Below are positions 55,862-64,000 of a stretch of DNA of 64,000 bases, piece by piece. A model generated the notes under the pieces. It was given only the letters and a program-made list of their open reading frames with translations. It searched no databases and was not told where the DNA came from. The translations under genes and the position numbers were made by a program. This DNA is from Fibrella forsythiae (lineage in GTDB: Bacteria > Bacteroidota > Bacteroidia > Cytophagales > Spirosomataceae), in the NCBI RefSeq assembly GCF_017353175.1, contig NZ_JAFMYW010000004.1, positions 496,001-560,000 on the forward strand. The letters run 5' to 3'. Each line of letters starts with the position of its first letter. Positions within the stretch are counted from its first letter, which is position 1.

Positions 55862-57661
55862 TTAGAAAATGTATTTGTTCTCGGCGATCATAGCATCGGC
55901 CACGCGGCGGCGAGCATCTTTCAGATTGATCGGCTCGATCTTGGTGAACCGTTTCAGGCCCATCAGCATCACGCGCAGTTCATCACCTTCGGCAAAGCTA
56001 GTGATGGCCGACCGACCCGCCGCACTGATTTTCTCAACGGCTTCGTGCAGGTACGTGATCGCGATGTCTTTTTGCAACGCCAGCGCCGCTTCGCCTTTCA
56101 GGCCAATCGACTTCTCAACGCGCAACAGCACCGACTCCGCTACGTATACTTCGATTGCCATATCGGCCAGATTCATCAGGATCTCCTGTTCGTGCGAGAG
56201 TTTGCCCATGAATTTCTGAACAGCCGCGCCGGCAATCATCAGCACCGATTTCTTTAGGTTTTTCAATACTTTCTTTTCGGCAGCAAACATCGACTCGTCT
56301 TCGTCGCTGCTGAAATCAGGAATCGACATGATCTCTTTGGCAATGGCCATGGCGGGTGTCATCAGGTCGAGTTCGCCTTTCATAGCGCGCTTCAACAGCA
56401 TATCCACCACCAGCATCCGGTTGATCTCGTTGGTACCTTCAAAAATCCGGTTGATCCGGGCATCACGGTAGGCACGTTCCATGGGCGCGTCGGCTGAGTA
56501 ACCCATGCCGCCATACACCTGAACACCTTCGTCGACTACGTAGTCGAGCGCTTCTGAACCGTGTACTTTCATGATGGCACACTCAATGGCGAACTGCTCC
56601 AGGGCTTTCAGCTTGGCCGTTGCATCATCCATACCGCCTGCTTTCAGGTCTTCAATGGCATCGTCGATGTTCTGTCCGGCCCGGTAGCTGGCCGATTCAG
56701 AGGCGTACACTTTAATCGCCATTTCGCCCAGCTTATGCTTGATGGCACCGAACCGGGAAATGTTGATACCGAACTGCTTGCGCTCATTCGAGTAGCGAAC
56801 CGCGTCGTTGATCGCCTGCTTGGCACCACCTACTACGGCAATACCCAGTTTAATCCGACCAATGTTCAGGATGTTCACGGCAATTTTGAAACCGTTACCG
56901 CGCTCCGACAGCAGGTTCTCAACGGGTACTTTCACATCAGTAAAAAACACCTGACGTGTATCTGACCCCTTGATACCCAGCTTATGTTCCGGTTCGTTCA
57001 TCGTGATGCCTTCATACGAACGCTCTACGATGAATGCGCTCAAGTTTTTGTCGTCGTCGATTTTAGCGAAGACGATGTATAAGTCTGCGAAACCACCGTT
57101 GGTGATCCACATTTTCTGACCGGTGATGGTGTAGAACGTACCATCCTCCGACAGTTTGGCTTTCGTTTTACCTGAGTTGGCATCTGAACCCGAATCGGGC
57201 TCAGTAAGGCAATAAGCCGCTTTCCACTCGCCCGTAGCCAGTTTAGGCAGGTATTTCGCTTTTTGCTCGTCGTTACCGTAATACACGATCGGCAACGTAC
57301 CGATACCCGTGTGCGCCGACAGGGCTACCGAAAACGAATGACCGGCACCGGTAGCTTCGGCCACCAGCATCGACGTGTTGAAGTTCATGCCGAAACCGCC
57401 GTATTCTTCAGGAACCGACGTACCCAGCAAACCCAGTTCACCCGCTTTGTCCATCAACGACGACATCAAATCCGGCGATTTGGCGGCATCGATTTCGTCC
57501 AGACGAGGCCAGATTTCTTTGGCCAGAAACTCACGGCAGGTAGCCGCAATCATCTGTTGCTCTTCGGTAAACTCTTCAGGAATGAACACCTGCGAGGCGT
57601 CCGTGTCTTTAATCAAAAACTCGCCGCCTTTAATCGAAGCTTTATTGTCGGTCGCAATCAT
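55862..57661 (-). CDS. Acyl-CoA dehydrogenase (long, VLCAD-like form)
   Basis: 599 residues. It resembles the acyl-CoA dehydrogenases with a C-terminal extension widely found in Bacteroidota fatty-acid degradation. Seen in order: FAD site ending YCLTEPDSGSDANSGK, WITNGGFADLYIVFAK, GGAKQAINDAVRYSNERKQFG, the VYGGMGYSADAPMERAYRDARI segment and catalytic-region Glu in RIFEGTNEINRML. A helical C-terminal domain of about 180 residues follows. It is not paralogous in detail to the DmdC-like enzyme at 16677. The promoter region carries a perfect 16-bp palindrome, suggesting a dedicated repressor. Confidence 0.93.
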   Translation of the reverse strand: MIATDNKASIKGGEFLIKDTDASQVFIPEEFTEEQQMIAATCREFLAKEIWPRLDEIDAAKSPDLMSSLMDKAGELGLLGTSVPEEYGGFGMNFNTSMLVAEATGAGHSFSVALSAHTGIGTLPIVYYGNDEQKAKYLPKLATGEWKAAYCLTEPDSGSDANSGKTKAKLSEDGTFYTITGQKMWITNGGFADLYIVFAKIDDDKNLSAFIVERSYEGITMNEPEHKLGIKGSDTRQVFFTDVKVPVENLLSERGNGFKIAVNILNIGRIKLGIAVVGGAKQAINDAVRYSNERKQFGINISRFGAIKHKLGEMAIKVYASESASYRAGQNIDDAIEDLKAGGMDDATAKLKALEQFAIECAIMKVHGSEALDYVVDEGVQVYGGMGYSADAPMERAYRDARINRIFEGTNEINRMLVVDMLLKRAMKGELDLMTPAMAIAKEIMSIPDFSSDEDESMFAAEKKVLKNLKKSVLMIAGAAVQKFMGKLSHEQEILMNLADMAIEVYVAESVLLRVEKSIGLKGEAALALQKDIAITYLHEAVEKISAAGRSAITSFAEGDELRVMLMGLKRFTKIEPINLKDARRRVADAMIAENKYIF

Positions 57662-57676
57662 TGTTCAGGAATTGTT

Positions 57677-57740
57677 ATGCGTGCATACTATTTACGTGCA
57701 AAGATGGGAATTAATTCCATAGGTAGTATGCATGCATACT
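57677..57740 (-). promoter_or_regulatory. Palindromic operator pair upstream of acyl-CoA dehydrogenase
   Basis: AGTATGCATGCATACT (57725-57740) is a perfect 16-bp palindrome; TATGCGTGCATACTA (57677-57691) is an imperfect second copy, 16 bp before the start codon. This is the kind of site used by TetR-family regulators of fatty-acid genes. The regulator is not encoded in this window. Confidence 0.55.
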
Positions 57741-57787
57741 ATTATTTTACACGAACGGATTCCGGCTTAATCCAGTAACTTTCAGCG

Positions 57788-57905
57788 GGGAATTGGTTGA
57801 TTGGTTGGCTGGTTAACTGGTTGGCTGGTTCATTGGTTGACTTCGTCTGCCAACGCAATCCTACCAATCAACGAATTGCCCAGCCAACCAATCAACCAAT
57901 CCCCA
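57788..57905. repeat. Degenerate TGGTTG-type inverted repeat (family B, copy 2)
   Basis: TTGGTTGATTGGTTGGCTGG repeats on the left, and CCAACCAATCAACCAATCCC on the right is its complement. It matches the copy at 29515-29628 and ends 18 bp before the DUF2911 start. Confidence 0.65.
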
Positions 57906-57923
57906 ATTACCAACAACCTGACA

Positions 57924-58472
57924 ATGGAATTTCTTTCAACAATTGACACCTCTACCTGGCTCATCATCGGAGGCATACTCCTGTTCATCTTTGGCGTTGC
58001 CCTTTATCTACGTGCATCGGCGAAGAGAAGCCCGAAGGCAGTGGCGCAGGCTACGCAGAATGGCATTACGGTGAAAGTGCTGTATTGCCAGCCCAGCCGA
58101 AAAGACCGCACCATTTTCGGCGGCGTCGTGAAATACGATAAAGTATGGCGTACGGGAGCCAACGCGGCCACAATCGTCGAGTTGTCGCAGGATGTGCGTG
58201 TCAACGGCAACCGGCTGGCGAAAGGGCGTTACTCGCTGTACACGATTCCCACCCCGAACGACTGGACAATCATCATTAACCGCCGGACGGGTCAGTGGGG
58301 GGTGAGCTATAAGGAAGCGGCTGACGTTATGCGTTTTCCCGCCAGTACCCGGCCTTACAGCCCAACGGCCGAGCAGTTCTTCATTAGTTTCGAACCGCAA
58401 CCCGGCGGCATTAACATGCTGCTAACCTGGGAAGATGTTCAGGTGGTGGTACCGTTCCAGAAGGCAGCTTAA
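57924..58472 (+). CDS. DUF2911-family protein
   Basis: 182 residues from the ATG at 57924; an upstream in-frame reading through the repeat element from 57801 is artefactual. One N-terminal transmembrane helix (WLIIGGILLFIFGVALYL) anchors a single domain with VKYDKVWRTGANAATIVELS, LAKGRYSLYTIPTPNDWTII and NINMLLTWEDVQVVVPF-like end (INMLLTWEDVQVVVPFQ). DUF2911 is common in Bacteroidota and has no known function. It is flanked by two repeat elements, so it is transcribed alone. Confidence 0.88.
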   Translation: MEFLSTIDTSTWLIIGGILLFIFGVALYLRASAKRSPKAVAQATQNGITVKVLYCQPSRKDRTIFGGVVKYDKVWRTGANAATIVELSQDVRVNGNRLAKGRYSLYTIPTPNDWTIIINRRTGQWGVSYKEAADVMRFPASTRPYSPTAEQFFISFEPQPGGINMLLTWEDVQVVVPFQKAA

Positions 58473-58504
58473 GTAGCTGGTGGGGGTGATTTGAATTCGC
58501 GCTG

Positions 58505-58632
58505 TAGTGAATTGCTGACGCATGGCCCTTCGACAGGCTCAGGGTGACAATCTCACCCAAGTTCGTCATTCACATTCTTGAGTGTCCTGTCACCCTGAGC
58601 CTGTCGAAGGGCCATGCGTCAGCAATTCACTA
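58505..58632. repeat. Perfect 45-bp inverted repeat with CCCTTCGACAGGCTCAGGG core
   Basis: Arms 58505-58549 and 58588-58632 are exactly complementary over 45 bp with a 38-base loop. The core word is known to recur in many unrelated genomes as part of intergenic repeats. Confidence 0.93.
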
Positions 58633-58692
58633 AAATATAGCAACATACAGCCTAACCCAAGCATCGCCCGGTCTATCCCAGCCTGGGCGATG

Positions 58693-59139
58693 TTATTTTA
58701 TGACATCAATAAGGTGCGCGGGTTGGGCTCTGTCGACCAGCATTTGCATCGTGGTTGTTTCGTAAACGGCCAGGTTCGCATCACGTACCTGGAGCATGAT
58801 TGGCCGGATGGCGCAGGTTTCTTCATCTTCACAGTCGTCGCAGCGAACGTAGAAGTTAAGCGACACGCAGGGCGTGGGGGCGATTGGTCCGTCGATAATG
58901 CGGATTACCTGCGCCAATGTGATGCGTTCGGGATCGACCCGTAGCGAATAACCACCCCCTTTTCCTTTCTGGCTTTGGAGCATTCCCTGATTACGCAGTT
59001 CGAGTAAAATTGCTTCCAGAAATTTCTGCGGAATCGATTCGCGCGCCGCGATCTGGGAGATCAGAACCGGGCCTTCCCCATACAACTCGGTGAGGGCCTT
59101 CAACGCCTTGATGGCGTATTTAGCTTTTTTTGAGATCAT
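58693..59139 (-). CDS. Rrf2-family transcriptional regulator
   Basis: 148 residues. An N-terminal winged HTH (KAKYAIKALKALTELYG, IPQKFLEAILLELRNQGML, GKGGGYSL) is followed by a Cys-rich loop: PCVSLNFYVRCDDCEDEETC, with four Cys (about residues 91-110) that could bind an Fe-S cluster or sense redox. It resembles RirA/CymR/IscR-like members. It is upstream-most on its strand; targets are not in view. The flanking perfect inverted repeat lies just after its stop. Confidence 0.9.
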   Translation of the reverse strand: MISKKAKYAIKALKALTELYGEGPVLISQIAARESIPQKFLEAILLELRNQGMLQSQKGKGGGYSLRVDPERITLAQVIRIIDGPIAPTPCVSLNFYVRCDDCEDEETCAIRPIMLQVRDANLAVYETTTMQMLVDRAQPAHLIDVIK

Positions 59140-59225
59140 ACGTCAAATCCAGTTTATGTGTGAATGGGGCCGTACTCTATAACACTACTTTTGATCGATA
59201 AATTTTGTATAGTATTTCGATAAAT

Positions 59226-59252
59226 AAAAATAGCGCCCGGTATGGGGCGCTA
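59226..59252 (-). terminator. Terminator of the formylglycine-generating-like gene
   Basis: TAGCGCCC (59231-59238) pairs with GGGCGCTA (59245-59252). Read on the minus strand it is followed by TATTTTTATTT. Confidence 0.8.
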
Positions 59253-59259
59253 ACTGTGC

Positions 59260-60252
59260 TTAATAATCTTTGATCGGCTTGATATCATAATACGCCCTGA
59301 TCTCTTCGATAGGCGGTGTTTTCTGCGGACGCACGATCCGGAAGCCACAGAAGGAAGCCGACGTCATCCACCAGTCTGATTTGGGGCTTTGCGGGTCAAT
59401 GACTTTCCAGGCAGGGTCTGATGGGGTGCGGGCGGCCGAACGGGCCACCGTGGCGTCATCATCCCACGAACCACCCCGAACACTGTTCGGATAGAGTGTT
59501 TTTCGGGGCGCGTAGGGTTCTTTCACCGTTCCCTTGACCACCTGCGCGTAATAATCGGCAATGTACTGATCCTGCGTCCATTCCATCACATTTCCGTGCA
59601 TGTCGTACAGGCCAAACGCGTTGGGTTTTTTGGTGCCGATCTTCTTATAGCCGCCACCGCTGTTGTCTTTATACACGGCATACGTACCCAGCAACTTCGG
59701 GTCGGCGCCAAACGAGAACGGTGTGGTCGTTCCGGCGCGGCAGGCATATTCCCATTCGGCCTCGGTAGGCAATCGGTAAAAAACACCCGTTTTGTCGTAA
59801 AGCCAGGCACAGAATTTGACTGCCGCATACTGTGTCATGTTAATCGCCGGATACCCTGTTCGGCCCATACCAAACGACATATCAACATACGACGGACTGG
59901 GCCGGGTGGTGGCATCGGTCTTACTCAGATCAGCCCCTTCCGGATAGCGGGCGGCCATCTCCTTTTCGATGTTTTTGGTGGTGAACAGATCGTAGATGTC
60001 CCAGGTGATCTCATATTTACCCATCCAGAACGGCTCGATGGTGACCTTATGCTGCGGGCCCTCATCTGGTTTGCGGCCTTTTTCAGTGGCAGGGCTGCCC
60101 ATCAGGTACGTTCCACCCGGAATAGCCTGCATCGGATAAGTCTGATTACTACCCGTAATAACCTGCGTATAGGAGGCAAATTCGGTGTTCTGGGCTACCA
60201 AAAGCCCATTAAGAGAAAGCAAAAGGATCAGTAAACTTGTTAAACGAACCAT
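59260..60252 (-). CDS. Formylglycine-generating enzyme-like (SUMF1/FGE-sulfatase) protein
   Basis: 330 residues with a signal peptide ending in LVAQN. The FGE fold is clear: IPGGTYLMGSPATEKGRKPDEGPQHKVTIEPFWMGKYEITWDIY (in parts), RLPTEAEWEYACRAGT, NAFGLYDMHGNVMEWTQD, RGGSWDD and the end GFRIVRP. True FGEs oxidise a sulfatase Cys using two active-site Cys residues; here Cys residues are CAW, CRAG and CGFRIV, so activity as a generator is uncertain. Bacteroidota have many such proteins with other roles, including gliding proteins of the GldJ/K type. No sulfatase gene is in the window. Confidence 0.85.
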   Translation of the reverse strand: MVRLTSLLILLLSLNGLLVAQNTEFASYTQVITGSNQTYPMQAIPGGTYLMGSPATEKGRKPDEGPQHKVTIEPFWMGKYEITWDIYDLFTTKNIEKEMAARYPEGADLSKTDATTRPSPSYVDMSFGMGRTGYPAINMTQYAAVKFCAWLYDKTGVFYRLPTEAEWEYACRAGTTTPFSFGADPKLLGTYAVYKDNSGGGYKKIGTKKPNAFGLYDMHGNVMEWTQDQYIADYYAQVVKGTVKEPYAPRKTLYPNSVRGGSWDDDATVARSAARTPSDPAWKVIDPQSPKSDWWMTSASFCGFRIVRPQKTPPIEEIRAYYDIKPIKDY

Positions 60253-60419
60253 AGAAAACGTTGTCTATCACGTACAGGCAAAAAGGAATGTTGTAAGCAA
60301 ACTACCTTATTAGACAACTTCGGCCGAATTTTTGCTTGATTAATTACAATTGATTAACGAAATAGTGTAATTACTTACGTATATTGCCCGCAACTTCTGA
60401 CTACGCAACCAACTCAACC

Positions 60420-60938
60420 ATGAACAAGTGTATCTTCCTTGACCGTGACGGCGTATTGAACGAAGACCGAACCGACTATGTCTACCGGGTCGAAGACTTC
60501 ATCATTCCCGATGGCGTAGTTGAAGGTCTCCGTCGGCTCAAGGAAGCTGGTTACATGCTGATTGTGATCACCAATCAGGCGGGCATTGCCAAAGGACTAT
60601 ATACCCGCGACGATGTCATGCGTTGTCATTCGTACCTACAGGAACAGTGCGGCAACCTGATCGACGATATCTACTACAGTCCACACCACCCCGACTACAC
60701 CACGCGTTCGCTGACGCGCAAGCCGGAATCATTGATGCTCGAAAAAGCCATTGCTAAATACAACATCGACGTCACTAAATCGTGGATGATCGGCGATGCC
60801 CTGCGCGACATGATTGCCGGTCGCCGCGTGGGCGTGAAAACGGTTCACGTTACCCACGCCCCCACCGAGCCTACTGCCGGCGACTGTAGCGCTGATAACC
60901 TCCTGAAGGCATCTGAACGCGTACTGGCTTATCATTGA
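60420..60938 (+). CDS. HAD-family phosphatase (GmhB/histidinol-phosphatase-like)
   Basis: 172 residues from the ATG at 60420. HAD motif I is LDRDGVLNED near the start, motif II is the Thr in VITNQAGIAKG, and motif III/IV is the Lys in KPESLM with SWMIGDALRDMIAG. The family includes the heptose 1,7-bisphosphate phosphatase of LPS core synthesis. The zinc-binding Cys set of classic GmhB (CxH...CxC) is replaced here by YYSPHHPDY, so this is a variant without it and the exact substrate is uncertain. Single gene, promoter gap is A+T-rich. Confidence 0.88.
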   Translation: MNKCIFLDRDGVLNEDRTDYVYRVEDFIIPDGVVEGLRRLKEAGYMLIVITNQAGIAKGLYTRDDVMRCHSYLQEQCGNLIDDIYYSPHHPDYTTRSLTRKPESLMLEKAIAKYNIDVTKSWMIGDALRDMIAGRRVGVKTVHVTHAPTEPTAGDCSADNLLKASERVLAYH

Positions 60939-60980
60939 AAGTAGAGGCTGGCGGGCTCCCCGGTAGAATTGGGGGTAGGT

Positions 60981-61083
60981 TTTTGTCATCCCGACGGAAG
61001 GAGGGATCGTGGCGTTCCTTCACATAGAGCCCGGCACTTTCGATAAGAGCGACACGATCCCTCCTTCCGTCGGGATGACAAAA
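60981..61083. repeat. Perfect 31-bp inverted repeat, GGATGACAAAA type
   Basis: Arms 60981-61011 and 61053-61083 are exactly complementary (TTTTGTCATCCCGACGGAAG and beyond) around a 41-base loop. Confidence 0.93.
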
Positions 61084-61198
61084 GCGCTGCTTGGTAACGA
61101 CCAGGCATTTTGATTTACCGCATAAAATACAATCGCCTTCCCACATATAAAAGGCACCGGAATTCTGCGTTTATTAGCGGCGTAAACCCTTGCCATTC

Positions 61199-64000
61199 AT
61201 GTCTTTCTCTGCCCCCGCCCGCCTGTGGCTGGCACTCCTCACCGTCACGCTGACGCTGTCGCACTGCGCCCGTTTATCGAATACTGTTTCGGTGGTTGGC
61301 CGGAACTTCGACGACGAGATTCAGCAGTCGCAAAACCTGGTTTTTTCCTTCAACAAAAACGTCGGGCCGGATGGCACAGGCGCACAGGCCGATGTATGGG
61401 AATCAACGCCGTATATCACCTTCAAGCCTGCCGTGAAAGGGCAATTCAAATGGACATCGCCGAGCGAGCTGGTGTTTTCGCCCGCCACCGCCTTCGACCC
61501 CGCTACGAATTACCGCGCTGAGCTGTCGAAAGAATTACTTCGGAATGCGACGGATAAAGGCCTGAGCGTATCGGGCGATGAGATCGAGTTCCACACGCCC
61601 TACCTGCAACTCGTTGGCACCGAAACCTGGTGGACACGCGCGGCGGGCAACACTGCCGGTACGTCGGGACAGCCGGTGGCCAAAACGCGGCTTCGGTTCA
61701 ACTACCCAGTGTCGGCGGCGGAGGTGGCTTCGCGGCTGGGAATCAAAGCGGACGAGGCGACCGTGACGGCAGGACCCATTCAAGCACAGGGAGATGCACT
61801 GTCGGGCGGCGGATTGATCGTGACGCTGACCGACGCGCCCAATGCCGACAATGAACAGCCGTTGACACTGACCGTCGATAAAGGCGTGAAGGTGCCCAAC
61901 ACGGCGTACACGAGCACCGAAACCATTCAGCAAACCGCCACGCTGCCTACCCGCTCGAAACTAGAGGTGGTAGACGTACAGTCGGGCTTCACCAATCAAC
62001 AGGGCACGGTGCGCGTGGTGACAACCCAAACGCTGCAACCCAATCAGAACCTGGGGCTATACTACACCATTCAGCCCGTCGTTAAGACCACCGCCGAACT
62101 GACCGACAATGGCCTGCTGATCAAAGGCGATTTCAACGAAACCGACACCTACGTCATCACCTTCACCGACCAGATGCGCGGCGTGCTGAACACCAAACTC
62201 GACGAGCCTGTTTCACGTGATGTGTTCTTCGGGAAAATGCCCGCCGGTCTGCAGTTCGCCACCCGAAATGCGCTCTATCTGTCGTCGAAAGGGTCGCGGA
62301 ATGTGGGGCTGAGCATTACGAACGTAGACAAGGTGCAGGTAAAAATTGCGCGGTTGTACGAAAACAACCTGCTCCACTACCTGAAAAACAACCGTTACGA
62401 AGACTACGCGCAGCAAGGCACCGGCGAAGAGGCCACCTGGGGGCCGTCGGGTACCTATTCGTACGGCAATGATGAGGAAGGCGACCTGAGCAGCGTGCTG
62501 GTCGATAAGACGGTGCAGACGAGCGATCTGCCGAAAGTACGCGGCGTGTCGGCGCTGAACCTGGCCATTCCCGATCAGGCAACGGGCGACCGGGAACGGC
62601 CCCTGCGCGGCGCGTACCTGGTATCGGTGCAGTCGAAAGACGAGGCCTACGTGTCGGCCACGCAGCTGGTGTCGATCTCGGATATCGGCCTGATTGCCCG
62701 ACAAACGGATACCGACTTGCTGGTCTGGGCCAATTCCATCCAAAGCGCCGAGCCGCTCGATGGGGTGGAGATTTCGCTGATCAGCAGCAATAACCAGTCG
62801 GTGTATACGCTGAAGACGGACGGCAAAGGCTTTGTCAAATTCGAGAAAATCCAGGAAAAAGCGCCGGGTTTCACCATCGCCATGCTCACGGCCCGCACGG
62901 GCGACGACTTCAACTTCCTGCACCTGACCGACACGCAGGTTGAAACGTCGCGCTTCGAGGTGGATGGCAAACGCACGAACGCAACGGGCCTGAACGCTTT
63001 CGTCTATGGCGACCGCAACATTTACCGCCCAGGCGAGACCATCCACCTGAACACCGTTATCCGCCCTGAAGCGGGCAGCAAAACCACCGTGGCCGAGGTT
63101 CCGCTGTCGGTGCGGGTGCTGATGCCCAACGGCAGCGAGTACCGCGTGTTCCGCAAGGTGACCGACGAGCAGGGCTCCGCGCCAGTGGACGTACCGGTAG
63201 ACCCCGCCGCCGTTACGGGCAGCTACACCGTGGAGGTGCTGAACGCCAGCAATACGCTGCTGACCTCGCAGGCCATCAGCATCGAAGAGTTTATTCCCGA
63301 CCGGATCAAAGTGGATGTAAAAACGGCGCAGGAGAGCTATAAAGCCGGGCAAACCATTGTGCTATCAGCCACGGCGCAAAACCTGTTCGGGCCACCCGCG
63401 TCTGATCGCGCTTACGAAGTGGAATTGCAGTTGAAACGCCGCGTTTTTGCGCCTAAAGGCTACGGAGCCTACACGTTCAGCATTCCCGCCGAGGCGACGG
63501 GCGTACCCACGTCGTTCGAGAAAACGCTGCGCCAGGGCCGCACCGACGCCGCCGGACAAGCTACCGAAAGCTTCCCCATCCCCGCCGATTACCGCGATAT
63601 TGGGCTGCTCGAAGCCAAGCTGTTCGTGACCGTATTCGACGAAAATGGCCGACCCGTAAACCGCCTCCGCCGCCTCGACGTGCAAACGCAGGACGTGTTC
63701 TACGGCATCCGGCTGGCCGATACGTACCTGACCACCAACACACCGCTGGCCGTTGAGGTCGTGGGCCTGAACGCAGCCGGTCAACCGCAGTCGGCGAAGG
63801 CGCAGGTCGACGTGGTGCGGTTCGATTACCAGACCGTGACCGAAAAGCAGGCCGACGGGCAGATCAAGTACAGCAGCAAACGCCGCGAAAAGATCGTATA
63901 CACCAACACGCTTAGTCTCGGCGCTAAACCCACGCCGTTCAGGTACGTGCCTACGGTGTCGGGCGAGTATGAGGTGCGGGTACGTCGGCCTGGTGCTGTT
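61199..64000 (+). CDS. Bacterial alpha-2-macroglobulin lipoprotein (C-terminus beyond window)
   Basis: 934 codons read to the window edge with no stop. The signal peptide has a lipobox-like LTLSHCAR. The start of the mature protein is an Ig-like MG1-type domain (SVVGRNFDDEIQQSQNLVF), followed by MG domains in series. NIYRPGETIHLNTVIRPEAG (about residue 606) is a strongly conserved macroglobulin segment, then further MG-like sheets to the edge. The thioester (if present) and TED would lie beyond the window. These inhibitors guard the periplasm by trapping proteases. In Proteobacteria they pair with penicillin-binding protein 1C, but the partner is not seen here. Confidence 0.9.
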   Translation, partial: MSFSAPARLWLALLTVTLTLSHCARLSNTVSVVGRNFDDEIQQSQNLVFSFNKNVGPDGTGAQADVWESTPYITFKPAVKGQFKWTSPSELVFSPATAFDPATNYRAELSKELLRNATDKGLSVSGDEIEFHTPYLQLVGTETWWTRAAGNTAGTSGQPVAKTRLRFNYPVSAAEVASRLGIKADEATVTAGPIQAQGDALSGGGLIVTLTDAPNADNEQPLTLTVDKGVKVPNTAYTSTETIQQTATLPTRSKLEVVDVQSGFTNQQGTVRVVTTQTLQPNQNLGLYYTIQPVVKTTAELTDNGLLIKGDFNETDTYVITFTDQMRGVLNTKLDEPVSRDVFFGKMPAGLQFATRNALYLSSKGSRNVGLSITNVDKVQVKIARLYENNLLHYLKNNRYEDYAQQGTGEEATWGPSGTYSYGNDEEGDLSSVLVDKTVQTSDLPKVRGVSALNLAIPDQATGDRERPLRGAYLVSVQSKDEAYVSATQLVSISDIGLIARQTDTDLLVWANSIQSAEPLDGVEISLISSNNQSVYTLKTDGKGFVKFEKIQEKAPGFTIAMLTARTGDDFNFLHLTDTQVETSRFEVDGKRTNATGLNAFVYGDRNIYRPGETIHLNTVIRPEAGSKTTVAEVPLSVRVLMPNGSEYRVFRKVTDEQGSAPVDVPVDPAAVTGSYTVEVLNASNTLLTSQAISIEEFIPDRIKVDVKTAQESYKAGQTIVLSATAQNLFGPPASDRAYEVELQLKRRVFAPKGYGAYTFSIPAEATGVPTSFEKTLRQGRTDAAGQATESFPIPADYRDIGLLEAKLFVTVFDENGRPVNRLRRLDVQTQDVFYGIRLADTYLTTNTPLAVEVVGLNAAGQPQSAKAQVDVVRFDYQTVTEKQADGQIKYSSKRREKIVYTNTLSLGAKPTPFRYVPTVSGEYEVRVRRPGAV

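Noticed and set aside
57801-57923. N-terminal extension of the DUF2911 gene
   Set aside because: It reads through the TGGTTG repeat element and encodes Trp-Leu-Thr low-complexity sequence.
62213-63352. A 379-codon minus-strand open frame inside the alpha-2-macroglobulin gene
   Set aside because: The sense strand encodes clear macroglobulin domains; the antisense product is His/Arg-rich and matches nothing.

Overview
The window comes from a free-living member of the Bacteroidota, most likely Cytophagales of the Spirosoma/Fibrella kind. The evidence is a SusC/SusD pair, type IX secretion (T9SS) cargo with a C-terminal sorting domain, SprB-type repeats, TonB-dependent receptors carrying carboxypeptidase-regulatory N-domains, almost no Shine-Dalgarno sequences, and a G+C content that looks to be in the mid-50s percent. 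There is no rRNA, CRISPR array, transposase or phage gene. One tRNA is present, tRNA-Leu(CAG). Both window ends cut through a gene.

Layout. 1-4443 (-) is the N-terminal 1481 codons of a giant SprB-repeat surface protein. 4674-9240 (+) is a SusC/SusD uptake pair closed by a strong terminator. 9463-15885 holds two converging operons: an ECF-like sigma factor, an HTH-like protein, an unknown protein and a zinc metallopeptidase on the plus strand, facing an alpha/beta hydrolase and a caspase-fold protease on the minus strand. 16146-20611 is housekeeping: RpiB, a DmdC-like acyl-CoA dehydrogenase, DedA and GntP. 20663-28860 is an iron/flavin block: an AraC regulator diverging from a siderophore-type receptor, then an ankyrin protein, DUF2271 and a PepSY flavoreductase. 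An ApbE flavin transferase lies a little further on at 32716-33702.

28983-42706 mixes secreted hydrolases (DinB-like, M14 peptidase, GH43), a DUF819 permease, a 1559-residue T9SS protein with seven 75-residue repeats and two CBM3-like domains, and a kelch lipoprotein. 42739-48749 carries the tRNA, a beta-CASP nuclease, a WYL regulator and, divergent from it, two small paralogues, a WGR-PARP ADP-ribosyltransferase and a small basic protein. 48858-51332 is eutB / DUF4377 lipoprotein / eutC, without microcompartment genes. The rest holds a GH10 xylanase interrupted by a carbohydrate-binding module, an APC permease, an M48 peptidase, a second acyl-CoA dehydrogenase, DUF2911, Rrf2, a formylglycine-generating-enzyme-like protein, a HAD phosphatase and the first 934 codons of an alpha-2-macroglobulin.

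Two loci look like possible undescribed conflict or regulated-death systems: the sigma/metallopeptidase versus caspase/hydrolase pair (9463-15885) and the WYL/PARP locus (44785-48749). Many gene junctions also contain unusually long, near-perfect inverted repeats of several families, and the heptamer GGTACGT recurs throughout genes and gaps.
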